A DNA stretch of 64,000 nucleotides, taken from Dipteronia dyeriana (lineage: Eukaryota > Streptophyta > Magnoliopsida > Sapindales > Sapindaceae). The stretch spans positions 71,101,253 through 71,165,252 of the forward strand of contig CM065297.1 of the NCBI GenBank assembly GCA_032871835.1, in the 5' to 3' direction. The stretch's first letter is position 1. The number at the start of each line of letters is the position of its first letter. Shown piece after piece: positions 44,040 through 56,506 of this stretch. Made by a program: the position numbers and the translations under genes. The notes beneath the pieces are model-generated. The model was not told the DNA's origin. It was given only the letters and a program-made list of their open reading frames with translations, and ran no database searches.

Positions 44040-45215
44040 GACCCAATATCTATATATCTTTAGGAAGCTCAGAATCTTAAAAAGACCTTACTCTGATACT
44101 ATCTTATTGACGGGTACCTAAACCGCAGGGGAAAGTCCCTCCCCTTACTCCGGTGTTTACATCCGGACGATGCTATTTAGGCACTGAGAGAAGTCCACTC
44201 AGGTGATTGCAGGAACCATACAAGAGGAGAAACATTAGAATACCAAGTGCTCAGTATGGATTACTATTGGCCAACCATACACCAGGATACACGACCATTT
44301 TTTACGGTCATGTGGACCCTGCTAGAGGACCTTGAAAGTGAAACATCTGCCTCTGAAATGCCTATCTTCAATCTGCTCACTATACCCCATCGTTATCTGG
44401 GAGTCGATTTGATCAGGCCCCTCCTTAGCGCTCTAGGTTAAGCTTAGCATGCTATTGTTGTGATTGATTACTTCATTCCGTGGGTGGAAGTAAGACCATT
44501 ATCCCATATTACGGAAGAAAACACCACCAGGTTTATCAAGACTAATGTGGTGTACAGGTTTCTTACCCCGATCGTCACTATCACCGACCTCGATAAGCAG
44601 TTTGATAATGCTTGATTCAGGGATTTCTGTGAAGACTTGGTAATGGACCTCCAATTTGCCTCAGTATCTCATCCCCAAACCAATGGTATGGTAGAGGCCA
44701 TCAATAAGACAATTAAGAAGCTCTTGAAGAAGAAACTCTAACAGAAAAAGGGCAAGTGAACAGAAGAGTTGCCCGAGGTACTTTGGGCCTACCAGACCAC
44801 CAGAAACACCATACTCCTTAGCATTTGGAGTAGAGGCAGTTCTGCCTATCGAGCACAAGCTAACCTCATTCTGAGTCTAACATTTCGGGCCGAAAATAAC
44901 GAGGCCAAAATCAGTCCCAAACTGGACCTCCTGAAGGAAAAGCAAGACAAAGCGATAGAGAGGGTAGCAATTTAACAAAGCTGGATTGCGAGGTACTTTA
45001 ACAAAAGGGTGAAGACCCGAGTTTCAAAGAAAGGGACTAAGTACTCTGAAAGTTTACTCAGGACACTAGGGTCAAGTCAGATGGGGTCCTAGGACCAAAC
45101 TGGGAAGGCCATTAATTGATAAAGGTAGTGGTCTGGAGCGGGGCTTACAAGATCGAAGACATGGATGGATGGCCCATCGAACACTGACCAACTAAAGAGG
45201 TTTTACCCCTCGACA
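44040..45215 (+). pseudogene. Broken integrase of G2
   Basis: The zinc domain is better kept than in G1: REVHSGDCRNHTRGETLEYQ and DYYWPTIHQD (44185-44290). The core: GVDLIRPLLSALG with the first Asp, TITDLDKQFDNA with the second Asp, QTNGMVEAINKTIKKLLKKK with the Glu. C-terminal pieces: LPEVLWAYQTTRN, LLKEKQDKAIERVA and a final EDMDGWPIEH stretch. Stops split it in five or more places. Confidence 0.82.
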
Positions 45216-46679
45216 GGGGGACTCCGAGCAGATTAGGCCCATCTAGGTGTTATCATTAGCAATTCATGAATAAACTATAATTTCAGTTTATCATCAAGAA
45301 AGTTTTTGTTTTGATTCTCCATCTCCATTCTATTGTTGTTTCTACTAACAAGAATAAACCATGATCGCCAGAAACCGGGAAATACCAAATGGCCAACTCG
45401 ATAGCTTGGCCTGTTTTAACCCTCCACCAAGAAGAATTTGAGCATAAGAGCATAGTTGCTAGCCGGATCACTAGACCATGAATTTGTTGGGGAAGCCCCC
45501 TCACCACCTCTGATGCCTTGACCGAGCACCACCCCCTACTGAGAGGGATCTGAGCATAAGTGCATAGTTTCCAGTTAGATAACAAGACTAGAGAATGGTC
45601 GGGGAAGCCCCCTCACCACCTCTGATGCCTTGACTGAGCACCACCGCTGGCTAAGAGGGATCTTAGCATAAGTGCATAGTTTCCAGCCAGATCACGAGAC
45701 CAGGTTAACCGGATGACAATCCTGATGCCTTGGTCAAGCTACCACTTTTAAGAAGGGTCTAGAAATAAGTGTATAGCTACCTCTTAGAACGAGATCACCA
45801 TTGTATGGTGCTTCCCTGGTACAGAGATGAAAGGTACCTAGATAAATTCTAGGTATTTCGTATAAAGTACCGAAATTCCTGAAGGTAAAATACCCGGTAC
45901 CCCGATTCTCTCAGAAAGGAAGATCAATATGATAGAAGGTCCCATGAGGATCACCTCGACCAAGTACCTCAACAACCTGGTACCAATTACTTATCTACCC
46001 CTATTTATCTCCTCACCTTTTCTCAAGTTGTTTTGTCAGGATCCATTTGACCCAGGCATACACTAGGACTTAGAGGAGAGCCAGTAAACGCTTTAGACAA
46101 GTCATTGTCTGGGTACTAGAGTAGTGCGGCAAACAAAAGGCTCATGATGCCTAAACATTTGCTATATGTACGTTTTCCAAGAGTCTGGTCATTATAGCAA
46201 TCCAAGCTACGAATGCAATGTCCTCAAGAGACTGAGGAACCTAAAAAGTAGGAAAGCTTATGACGTAGAGGCTGCAAGATCAAAATCTTGACTAAGTACC
46301 TAGAAGAGGTGCCAATCACTCGGCCTGCATAGATCTCATACATTTAGCAAAATTTTAAGTTTTTCTGTATTACCTGATTTTTGGTTAAGTCAAGTATACA
46401 TAGGGAATTGGTTTTCAAATCCAGTTCAAAGACAAGGCGACGCATTCGACAAAGATATGGATAGATACAGATAAGTATAAGGAAGAAGCTTTCATTCTTA
46501 GAATTTAGGGAGCCCATCCTCTCGTTGGGCTACATCAGAGCAAACAGGGAGCCCATCCCCAAGTTCCAGGCAATATAAATAAAAAATGGCTAACAAGAAT
46601 GGTTAAGACTGAAACGTTATCAAAACAGGGTACCTACCCCTACTTCCGGGTAACACTCAAAATAGTTCATAATAAGGGG
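45216..46679 (+). repeat. 3' noncoding region of G2 with subrepeats
   Basis: After integrase: an AT-rich segment, then subrepeats at about 45400-45790 (GATGCCTTG at 45512, 45624 and 45723; spacing 112 and 99, with GGGGAAGCCCCCTCACCACC in two units), then sequence colinear with G1 32600-33394. No + strand gene. Confidence 0.72.
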
Positions 46680-47595
46680 TCATGCATCTACCTTCTTTGG
46701 GAGTCTCTTCTCTTCTACACTCCCACCTGCTTTAACACCCTCTACAGGCACACTCGTAATGTCCAAAGCCTCTCTATCAGGGTCAGTATGAGGTGTGTAA
46801 CTTGAGCTATCCATTGCCACTGCTTGTGCCACCTCAGTTGGGGCCCCTTGTTTGAGTTAGACCAATTCGAGTTTCCATCAAGGCTCCAGGTCCAGTTTGC
46901 TCCCCTACCTCTTTAATGGGAGGCTGATCCTCTTCTATCTCCTAGATGGCAGGTGGGTCTACCATTATCTCCTGAGAAGCACGGTTTCCCCCCAACATTT
47001 CGATAGGTCGATCTTCTTCTACCTCCTTGGAAGCAGGCAAGACCACCCTAATCCAATCCTGTTGATCTTCATTGTTTGCACCTTCATTAGCATCAGTAGT
47101 TCCAAAGGATCCTACCCCGTCACCAGCTGGGGTTGACAGTTTCCTCATCCTTTCTAGGATTTCCTCCCGGTCCTAGTCCATGATGATGGATAGGTCAAAG
47201 GAATGATGTAGAGCTTGAGCTGTCTGGAATGCCATATTAAAATAACCATCACCAAAGGAGGAGACAACTTCCACCTCCAAACTGTCCACTTGAGTGCCCA
47301 GGTTTTGATTCTCCTTCATTTGTTCCCTGGCTTTTTTCCTTCAGGAATTTCACTCTATAACTACCTGTTCTGACCTGAGGGTCTCCTGATCAAGGGCACG
47401 TTTTAACCTCTCTAGGTCACAACATGTATCTTCCAATGCCTTCTCGATCGTGTTCAGGTAGAGGTTAAATGCCTGCACCGTTCCCTGATTTTAAGCAAGC
47501 TCCCCTCTGGCTACCTCAACATCAGACTAAGCCTTTTCCGTATGATTCCTCATTGAGGTCATCCGATGGCTGACCGCTATGTTATAGTTGAAAGT

Positions 47596-47688
47596 CTACA
47601 AATCACAGCAACAAAGTTAGCCAACACCTAAGTACCAATTATGTAAATACCATAACAATAATGAAATGAGATATGGTTCCTCGCCTAC
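47596..47688 (-). other. Probable intron in the G2 antisense ORF
   Basis: Minus-strand donor GAG|GTAGGC and acceptor TTGCTGTGATTTGTAG|AC, 93 nt, removing stops and joining GSAFIVE to TFNYNIAV in frame. Inferred from sequence only. Confidence 0.45.
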
Positions 47689-47891
47689 CTCAACGATAAA
47701 GGCAGAACCGTTGGTGAGCAGAACTTCAGAAGGCAGAAAGGTCAAGACCCCCACCCCCACCCCCTTACTCAGGGAGGCACCAAAACAGACAAAGGGGGTG
47801 GAATGGAAGTAGAAGCAGAAGCAGATGTGACAGTAGCAAAACTAGTAGTAGCAGTAGAAAAAGCAGTAGCAGTAGTATGAGCAGAAAAGCC

Positions 47892-47896
47892 TTAAC
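47892..47896. other. Left flank of D, presumed target duplication
   Basis: TTAAC next to the TGTTGG end of D. The right copy cannot be checked because that end of D is lost. Confidence 0.4.
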
Positions 47897-50116
47897 TGTT
47901 GGTACCCCGCTCACTGGCAACACATCGGAAGTAGGTTTAAATTTTTTTATACAGATCGTAATTGATCTGGAACCGGTGAACATGGGATCGTAATTATTTT
48001 TGAAACTCACACATATCAATTATTACAGTAATAAATAAATATGTGTACACAAAAATTGCTATCAGTAATAAGAGAAGAAGAAAATCTTACCATTGTTTGG
48101 AGGTTCCTTCACTTTACGATATGCTCCTGTCTGATCCACTCAATCTTTCTTGCTATATCCCGGGACTGGTAACTACGTGTGGACGCATCACAGACCCAGG
48201 ATCTTAGAATGGAGGATATAGAGAGAATTGAAGAAACTCTTTTCTTCTATGTTCACAAACTAGAACAATTCTAGTATAAAAATATTAAACAAAATTTTTC
48301 TTTCTATTGTGTTTGTATTACACAGCTCACGAACATACACTTTTTTTTAATCAAAACCACTTTTGACATCTCTCTTTGTTAAAAACACACCCAGCCTGCA
48401 GAGCAAAAAACAAATTTAATGCCCTTTTTGATTGAATTGGTTCGTGTGTCGTGTCTCACACATATAGTTGCTATTAATTGCAATTCAAGAGACTTGATCT
48501 CTTGTGCTTGTTACACGCACACCAAATTGCATCTAATGCAAAATTCCTTATGTTGCACGTTTGTGTGTTTCTTTTTATTTTAATTGATGTCTTTTTTTTG
48601 TCGGTTTTCAAAGAATATATATCAGATATATATTTCCTATTTTGAAAGCCTCATGATATCTTTTTATTTAAAACAAAATATTTATTTTATTTTTATTAAA
48701 AGATATCATCTAATTTGAATTTAAACTATTTTAAATTCAAAATTAATATTTAATTAAAACCAATCAATTAAACAAATCAATCTAACCAATCAATCTAATT
48801 TTTAAGATATCATATATCGTTAAAGATATTGATTAATATTTTGTTTATTTGATTTAATTTGAATTCAAACTATTTAAATTCACAAATTAAATATTTAATC
48901 TAATAAAATAAAATAAGCATATTATCTCATTTTATTCAAAAAAGCAATTATCAATAAACACCCTTCTTTTAGTGATTAATAACATAACTAAATAATCTTA
49001 TTATTTAATTTATTTAATCACCATTATTCATTAATCAAATAATCTCATTAATCATTTAATTCCTGAGTAAATACGTGTCACTTTCGTAACATAATTAATT
49101 AGACAATCCAATTAATTAATCGTGACCCTTGTTACCTAAATCGATTCGGCTAGCAAGGGGAACTAATGGACCCATAGCAATTAATATTCCTTAATTATTA
49201 ACTCTGGTGTTATTCCACTAAAAACCCGAAAGCTGCACTATCTCAACTGCAAACGCTTTTACACAGACCGATACAACTCGTTGTCCATCGACACACCTAT
49301 TACACATGGTGTGATCCTCCATAGTAATTCATAATTAGAGCTGGGTCATAATGTCTGTTATACCCATCTAATTACATATATCCTTTAAGTACCATTGATT
49401 CTCTAATGGACAATAAATCTTATTTTCTCACGGAAGGAGAGCGCTCATATTGTCCAAGCCCCTAATCAACCTTTAAGGGAACTAACATCTACTTCTCACA
49501 AGAAGGAGTGGATTCCACTATTGTGTACAAACCTTTCCAGTCATAAACCAAATCGTGATCCCAACATACGGACTATATTGATCAAGAACTACATCCGACC
49601 TCACCTATGGTATATCAAAGATCATGATCTAACCTGAAGGAGTCGATACGACACTCAGGATTAAGATCACCCACATATAGCCATCATTAGTTGATATATA
49701 TGAATCTCATCGGTAAACGGGTCTTGGTAATAGATTCATATGAATCAAGACCCAGTCTTATATGATCACATCATACAAGGTGCCTCCATTCCCATATCTC
49801 ATATGAATGATTCAAGATTGAATCAATATACATTACAGAATGGACCGCAACGATTGATTTACCACAAATAAAGTGCCGCAAATAAAGTACCCAACTTTAT
49901 TTGCTATCTATGAACTCTTTAGATTAAACATCTATTACTTTATCCATCTGTATATGACACTCATTGACACAGTTCGAGATTACATCCAGTATTATAGGAT
50001 GTTAATTTGCACAAGTTATAAAATAAACATCACAACAAGAATGAATTGAACTTTTCTTTTTTACTTATTTCATAAATCCATTAATAAATTACATGATTAG
50101 GGTATAAACCATAACA
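47897..50116 (-). repeat. 3' LTR of D
   Basis: 2220 bp, TGTTGGTACCCC...ACCATAACA on the + strand. The first 570 bases align with 53769-54340. AT-rich from 48600 to 49100; no gene. Confidence 0.9.
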
Positions 50117-50131
50117 ATCTCCCATTTGCAC
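50117..50131 (-). other. Polypurine tract of D
   Basis: Minus strand GTGCAAATGGGAGAT directly before the LTR start. Confidence 0.8.
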
Positions 50132-50265
50132 TAAAGCATGTGAGGCATGTTTCGTAACCCTAGACCATCTAGATGACCCGAAAACACTTTAGTCGATAAG
50201 GTCTTCGTAAATGGATCAACATGATTGCCTTATGAGGCTATCTTGGTGACGATCACATCTCATAT

Positions 50266-50860
50266 CTACACTATCTCGACAATGATATGATACTTTCTCT
50301 CTATATGTTTCCCTCTCTTGTGGCTTATTGGTTCTTTAGAATTAGCCACATCACCACTGTTATCACAATAAAGTTTTATGGGCTTATCCAGATCTGGAAC
50401 AACTTCCAAGTTAATCAAGAACTTACGGAGCCAAACAAACTCTTTAATTGCTTCACAAGTGGCTACATATTCAGCTTCCATAGTGGAGTCAGCAATGCAA
50501 GATTGTTTGATACTTTTCCACACAATGGAACCACCACACATGGTGAAAACTCATCCAGACGTGGATTTCCTAGAATCCTTGTCTGACTAAAAATCAGAAT
50601 CCGTTTATCCTAACGGGATCAAATACTGTCTGGAATACACTAGCATATAGTTTCTCGTTCTTCTAAGATAATTGAGAATAGTCTTGACAGTAACCCAATG
50701 ATCCAATCTTGGGTTGGACTGGTATCTATTGACTACTCCCATTGCATAGCAGATGTCCGGTCTCGTGCATAACATAGTATACATGAGACTACCTACTGGC
50801 GATACATAGGGTACACTTCTCATATCATCAACTTCTTAAGGCTTCTTAGGACAATATTCC
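50266..50860 (-). pseudogene. D: end of reverse transcriptase and RNase H
   Basis: Starts after the deletion with DSSKEYCPKKP, then MRSVPYVSPVGSLMYTMLCT, RPDICYAMGVVNRYQSNP, LRRTRNYMLVYS (RT thumb/connection), a stop, a decayed RNase H start, MCGGSIVWKSIKQSCIADST, MEAEYVATCEAIKEFVWLRK and YCDNSGDVANSKEPISHKRG. It closes HIERKYHIIVEIV and a stop, short of the usual end; the remaining DP(F/L)TKAL part lies frameshifted below 50266. Confidence 0.82.
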
Positions 50861-51464
50861 TTAGATGAGTCTGTCTATCCGGTCAAGGTTTATATGACAA
50901 AGCCTTAGATACCAGAGATACGTGTCATTATCTGGAGAAACCTTATGTCGTTTAGTTTTTTGTTTTTCAACCTTAAATATTTCGGTGTTGAGCAGTGTAG
51001 TATGTATTAACGGTCTTAACACATACAAATTGTTTTCATTAATTTCTGAACAAATATTCAAAACATTCTTTCCAATAATAACACACTTATTATTATAAGA
51101 AACAGTATATTTTTGTTCTAACAACTTAGATACAGAAATCAAATTCCGTGTAAATCTAGGAATATAAAAAATATTGTTCATAATAAAAAACTATTATTAC
51201 AAAATTGCAATCTATTTCTCTCTCTGATTTGGCTGATTTGACATCCCTCAACCCCACACGTATTGAGAAGGTTCCCTTCTTTAGCTGTGTCCAAGAATCA
51301 GTCCATTACAAAGAAGAATAAACATGGTTAGTGGCCCCCGAATCAACTATCCAGGATGAAGAATCATCTTCCACTAAACAAGATTTAAGAACAAGTAAAT
51401 CATATTTATCATTTTTCCTTTTCTTCTTTGCTACCTCCTCCTGGTGCTGAGGATAATTCCTCTT
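50861..51464 (-). pseudogene. D: protease and pre-integrase remnants
   Basis: SSSWIVDSGATNHVYSS near 51310-51370 is the Copia protease active site (DSG intact). 51181-50861 is open: IFYIPRFTRNLISVSKLLEQ and LWYLRLCHINLDRIDRLI, the integrase zinc region with Gly of LGH changed to Cys. It is joined directly to RT by the deletion near 50862. Confidence 0.8.
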
Positions 51465-52196
51465 CTAGTGCCCAACCTTGTTACAATGAAAACATTTTCC
51501 TTTGTCTTGGTCGATGGAGGTGCCCTTCTTTTTGCTTTGGGCCTTCTTGGGTTTGGGCTTACTCTTCACCTTCCCAGCAGACCTCTTCCTCATTTTTCTA
51601 TTGGAGGAAGATGGTTCGATAACATTTGCCCCACCGGTTTTTCCCTTATAGTCCTTAGTCAAGGACTCAAAGGTTATGAGACTGAACTTTAACTTGTTCA
51701 TCCCGTAGTTGCTTTTAAATTGATCAAAACTCTTCGAAAGAGTCATCAGTATGATGCTCACTTGACTGGGTTCGTCAACGAATTAAGAAATCATGCTCAA
51801 GACATATTCCTGAACTAACATACCTTCCTTCATACGAGTGAGCAAAACAGAACGAATAGCTTCATGTCGCTTTTGCTCGGAGGGCTGCCCGTACATAGCT
51901 TGCAATGACTCCATGATTTCGAACGTTGTAGTCATTGTTTCGTGCTTTGTGACAAGTACATTTGTCATTGAAGCCAACAGATATGTTCGGGCCTTCGCAT
52001 CAGATTAGACCTATCGCTGGTATGCCTCACGAACAGTTCGTGTGGCATTGGTAGCCGGCGCTGGAGGACAATCCTTTTTATGCACAAACTTGAGGTCTTT
52101 AGTGACCAATACTGCATTAATGTTAAGTTTCCGCTTAGAACAGTTATCACCAGTTAATTTGTCGTTTACGAGAATTTGAAGTAAGGCAGAAGACAT
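51465..52196 (-). pseudogene. D: broken gag
   Basis: The start MSSALLQILVNDKLTGDN at 52196 matches known Copia gag N-termini (MSS..IQIL...L.GDN); a longer upstream frame from 52223 also exists. Then LVTKDLKFVHKKDCPPAPAT, REAYQR, a stop, LASMTNVLVTKHETM, MESLQAMYGQPSEQKRHEAI and a zinc knuckle CFHCNKVGH followed by a stop and KRNY, so the last Cys is lost. Two main stops (near 52011 and 51783). Confidence 0.83.
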
Positions 52197-53756
52197 TATT
52201 GCTGAAATAAATAAAATATTCATTCAGTCATTTATTTAAAACAAGTGCGAGTGCTTTGGCATAAATTTTTTAACATGATGCATGAGCATGTTTAACAAAC
52301 TAGAACTACCCTAAAACTAGTTACTATACCACGACAATCCAACATACCACAAAGAAATGCAGTCTGAGGGTCGGTCAAGTCTTTGCATGTTAGACCGAGA
52401 CATTCTCAATCAAATGATATTCTAGAATAACTCTTATTCCATATGATTCAACCATCGTTTATTCAGTCAGGTTTTTATTTAACAAACTTAATCAAAACCT
52501 TCATGAGTGTAACCCACCATTTCAGATCTCATGAGCTTAACTCAAGAATTGTCGTCTTAGGGTTGGTCAATCCCGAAATGCCCTAAAAAATCCTATATGT
52601 TAGGAAGTCAACCTTGGTATTTACCTTTATGGAAACCCTCCTTAGGGAAGACGAAAGCAAAGCCATCATGGGGCCCCTACTCGGATCTCAAGGTGTTTAA
52701 CTAATGATAGATACTGCGGGATACCTATGTCATATATCCCTCTCCCACTCACTATTTTAAATTTGGGGTTTTCTATTATCCGCTAATGCACCTAGACTCT
52801 ACAGGATCAAACGGCTAACTTTAATCAAGTTATCTAGTGCATTAACTAATTCATTATTAGAAACAAGTTCTAATTAACTAATAAATTATTTATAACTTTT
52901 AACTATTAAAAATCTAATCTATTAGTGAATAATCTAAGCTTTAGTAAACTATTTACTAAGGTCAGATTATAATGAAAGTGTTTACCAAGTTTTAACTTTT
53001 AAAACTCTAACATTTTATTCGGTTCATTTATTATTAGGTAATTAATCATATTAATCATAATTACAATAAATGACTATGTTAATCTAACTTATTAAACACT
53101 TTAATAACTATATTAATATTTAATGATAATTACCGAGTTTTTTAACCATTAAAAAACTAATCTCATTTTCATAGCAAATTATGTAAATTGTCCATTTTAA
53201 TCACATTAAAAAAAAATACATAAAATGTCAGGCTATGATTCATGTATAATATATCAAATATATTTGTGTAAGCACATCTTATCTAAATGACATATGTATG
53301 CATGACAATGGTTTTATCATCACATAATATAAAGCATACTTGAATTGACCAAGTACTGTAGATTATTTAACCTAAAAAAAATAGAATCTAAAATTATAAA
53401 AAATACCCCCAAGGCATTCCTTGGTCTTCTTGTAATTTCCGAGTCTTCCAGTCCATTCAGGTCACTTCGATTCATCTCATGAATCCTTCTTCGCGATTTT
53501 TCCAGGTCTTCAATATAGGTTACAATATTTTTTTTATAATACAATAATAGTAAAAATAAAATAAAAAAAAAAATATTATACAACCCATAAACCTTAAATC
53601 CACAGTACAATATAACTAACGATCAATTATATTTTTGTAAATTAAAATAAAATTAATATACATACAAAAACTTAATACTATCAATTTAAATAGTGCCTAT
53701 ATAATCATACATACAGAAGTGTTGAAACAATTTCATTTTCCGAAAAATAACCAGAC
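52197..53756 (-). other. Untranslated leader of D
   Basis: AT-rich, 1.5 kb between PBS and gag ATG. No conserved frame; the minus ORF at 53610-53320 is hydrophobic by base composition only. Confidence 0.6.
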
Positions 53757-53768
53757 TCTGATACCAAT
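53757..53768 (-). other. Primer-binding site of D
   Basis: ATTGGTATCAGA on the minus strand, next to the right LTR. Confidence 0.85.
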
Positions 53769-54340
53769 TGTTTGTACCCCATTCACCGGTAACGCAGCAG
53801 AAGTAGGTTTAATTTTTTTTATACAAATCGTAATTGATCTGGAACTGGTGATCAAGTGATTGTAATTATTTTTCAAATTCATACATATCAATTATTACAA
53901 TAATACATAAATATGTATACACGGAAATTGTCATCAATAATAAGAGAAGAAGAAAATCTTACCAATATTTGGAGGCTACTTCACTTTACGATATGCTCAT
54001 GTCTGAACCACTCGATCTTCATCACTATATCCCGGGACTGGTAATTGAGTGTGGGCGCGTCACAGACTCAGGATCTTAGAATGGAGGATGTAGAGAGAAT
54101 TAAAGGAACTCTTTTCTTCTATGTTCACAAACTAGAACAATTCTAGTATAAAAATATTAAAAAATTTTCTTTCTATTTTGTTTGCACTACACAATGCATG
54201 AACATACACCATTTTTTTTTTATCAAAACCACTTTTAACTTCTCTCTTTGTTAAAAACAAACCCAGTGCACAGAGCAAAAAACAAATTTAATGCCCATTT
54301 TTATTGAATTGATTCGTGTGTCGTGTCTCATGCATATAAT
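53769..54340 (-). repeat. 5' LTR of D, cut by A2
   Basis: It aligns with 47897-48473 of the left LTR and stops at TGCATATAAT where A2 starts. The remaining roughly 1.6 kb of this LTR is not found on the far side of A2. Confidence 0.88.
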
Positions 54341-56491
54341 TGTTGGGATTATGCTCGATAGGAAGAGTGTAATAATGAATTTGACAATCTATTCATATTA
54401 ATAAAGTGATTTCTAGTTTAACAAATCTGATTTCATTTCTAGTTTAACTATTATAATTGTCAAAAGTAAATAATCAAAAGGTCAAAAGACTATGAGAAAA
54501 GAAGAATTGTTCGTACATCTAGATATGTATGAGGTAGACACAATTCTTTAGTTAGTCTTGAATAATATTCACAACTTAAGATAAAGGTTGGCCGCCTTTA
54601 TCTTGTCAAAGTTGTAGATTCTTTTGCTAGCATTTGAGTGAGATCAAATGTGTTAAGATGAGTATAAAATCATAGAAGTGTGGTGTCTTTGGGCAAAAAG
54701 AATCTAGTGCACTGGGTGCATTGAATTGGATCACAGTGAAATACTTTATCTAGAACCATTAATGGATAAAAGTTTTCAATTAAAGACAATCGGAGAGTCT
54801 TTCTCAATCATGAGATAAATTATGGACTTATGTTTGCAAGTGTTATCATTTGAGCTATCAATGAGTACGATTATATAGCATAGTCTATCCTCGATAGTTT
54901 GGTGGTATTCATTTATTAATAGATAAAGAACTTCATTTATAGATATGGACATCGCGGCTCCATTTATTTAATGAGACTAGAATATCATCATATGGATGTT
55001 TTGAGGTATTGGATAATAAATCTTAACGTTAAGTTTTCAATAGTGTCTATTGAAATATGGCTTCTAGACAAGTCAAAATATCCAAGTTCAAAATGAGGTC
55101 ATATGAGTAAATATGATAACTTGGAGAGCTATAGGGGGTCTATAAGCTTTTGGCGATTACTGGTATTCTTCACGAGGATACACTTTCTCCATTAAGACTG
55201 TCTGGGCATGAATGAACAATATTAACTTATTCTATCTTTATTAAGTGTTCAATATTAGTTCTTTAGTAGAATGAACAAAAATTAATAGATCGGACCTAAG
55301 TGAATCATTTGTTGATTGTGATTAGGTTATGTTTACTGGAGCTTAAATTTAGATAGCCCACAAAGATCCCCAATCCACACGAACTTGCATGGATCACTTG
55401 ATATATTATACCGGACCAATTTATGGGTCCATCTAGAGTTGTATTAAGGCATGTGGACTTGTTTCTTTTAGTAAGAATGGGTCTAGTTCACATGTGGACT
55501 ATTTATATAAGTCCATTGGATTTAATAAAATAGGAAAAACAATATTTGGCCCATATATATTGGCTTGGACGGTTAAGGCTATATATAATAGCTTATTATA
55601 TTATTTTTTAGTTTATTATTTAATTTAATAGAAATTAATTAATTTGTTAATTAATTAAATATTTAATTAAAAGTCAAAATCTTTTTCCTAGTAGGCGAAG
55701 GTCTCCTAGAGTATTATTATTGTTGGTAATGTGATAGGTATCAAATACTATTTAATTTATATTCAATAATTTGTTATTGAGTAAATACACTATTTGAGTT
55801 GGATTATGAGTCTTGGTGTATAAACAAAATCCTATTTTGGAGAGGATTGAATTCAAATTTTGATAGGAGCCTCGGTGAAGTAGAAATCCTCTTTCTAGGA
55901 GAATTTTCGGCCACCTATATATACTCCTATATATAATTTCAACAAAGACCTAATTTTTGGTGTGAGAAGTTGTTTTTCATTTGTTTTTTTATAGTTATAA
56001 AAAAAATTTCGTCCAACTCATAGATAATGTGTATTGAATTTGGCCAAGGAGAAGAGAAAAGAGGAATTTTTTTTTATACTGCACTAGTAACCCTTACATC
56101 AGTAGGTTTTGAGTACAAGATTGAATCAAGGTCACACGAGTTTCAATCAAATAGATTGATAATTCACAAGTAACCGAACGTTCTTGGGTTTTCTCTTGGA
56201 GGATTATTATAACTAACAACGAAGAAGATTTTGTTTGTTACCATCCTCAGGTATACAATTAAGTGAAAGGGAGCCTAAACTCCTAAGTGATTCATGTTTG
56301 TGATTGGATTGGAAGATCTTACGGATTCAATTCGATGCTAGTTCAATCGTCACAAAAAAAAAGTACGATACTTTTAATATACGTCAATTAATCTGGGGTT
56401 AAGGTTCTTTCTATTAAAGGGTAAAAATTTTAAAGTATACCAAACCCTAATTTTACGCTTCCTTTGCATTTTGAACCAATTTTTCCCTACA
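54341..56491 (+). repeat. 5' LTR of A2
   Basis: 2151 bp, TGTTGGGATTATGC...TTCCCTACA, aligning with the A1 LTR (425-2595) from end to end with small indels. Confidence 0.9.
55916..55936 (+). promoter_or_regulatory. TATA-like stretch in the A2 LTR
   Basis: Two CTATATATA motifs. A1 has CTATATATACTACTTG at the same place in its 3' LTR (near 4973). Plausible promoter, not proven. Confidence 0.3.
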
Positions 56492-56493
56492 GT

Positions 56494-56506
56494 TGGTATC
56501 AGAGCC
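56494..56506 (+). other. Primer-binding site of A2
   Basis: TGGTATCAGAGCC just after the LTR, the standard plant Copia form. Confidence 0.9.

Larger units (their letters stand above)
36723..47896 (+). mobile_element. Tat-lineage Gypsy retrotransposon G2 interior
   Basis: Same architecture as G1 but about 70-75% identical by eye in RT, so a different subfamily or an old divergence. It is interrupted by solo LTR C (40091-42693) and cut off at 47897 by Copia element D. Its own right LTR is not seen; D, A2 and a deletion stand in its place. Confidence 0.82.
46680..47896 (-). pseudogene. Antisense coiled-coil ORF of G2
   Basis: On the minus strand, opposite to G2. From the right: an Ala/Ser/Thr-rich segment, PSEVLLTNGSAFIVE, then a likely intron 47688-47596 (GAG|GTAGGC...GATTTGTAG|AC, 93 nt, keeping frame), TFNYNIAVSHRMTSMRN, a heptad-like stretch (LYLNTIEKALEDTCCDLERL, LKRALDQETLRSEQ), VDSLEVEVVSSFGDGYFNMA, FQTAQALHHSFDLSII, then an acidic tail with LPASKEVEED and a stop (TGA 46682-46680) after EEKRLPKKVDA. 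Five or so stops and one frameshift. The 5' end is cut by D. No known domain; similar ORFs sit in G1 and G0. Confidence 0.65.
47897..54340 (-). mobile_element. Copia retrotransposon D, deleted and truncated
   Basis: Minus strand: PBS at 53757-53768 beside a right (5') LTR truncated by A2, a long leader, gag, protease and pre-integrase, the end of RT, RNase H, PPT and a full left (3') LTR at 47897-50116. Integrase and the RT core are deleted. Its gag and RNase H resemble family A, so the two are related lineages, but the LTRs differ. Confidence 0.87.

Noticed and set aside
47765..48019. Leu-rich minus-strand ORF resembling a membrane protein
   Set aside because: It crosses the border between D and G2 and reads a trinucleotide repeat out of frame.
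53320..53610. Hydrophobic minus-strand ORF in the D leader
   Set aside because: Explained by AT-rich composition; no counterpart in other Copia leaders here.
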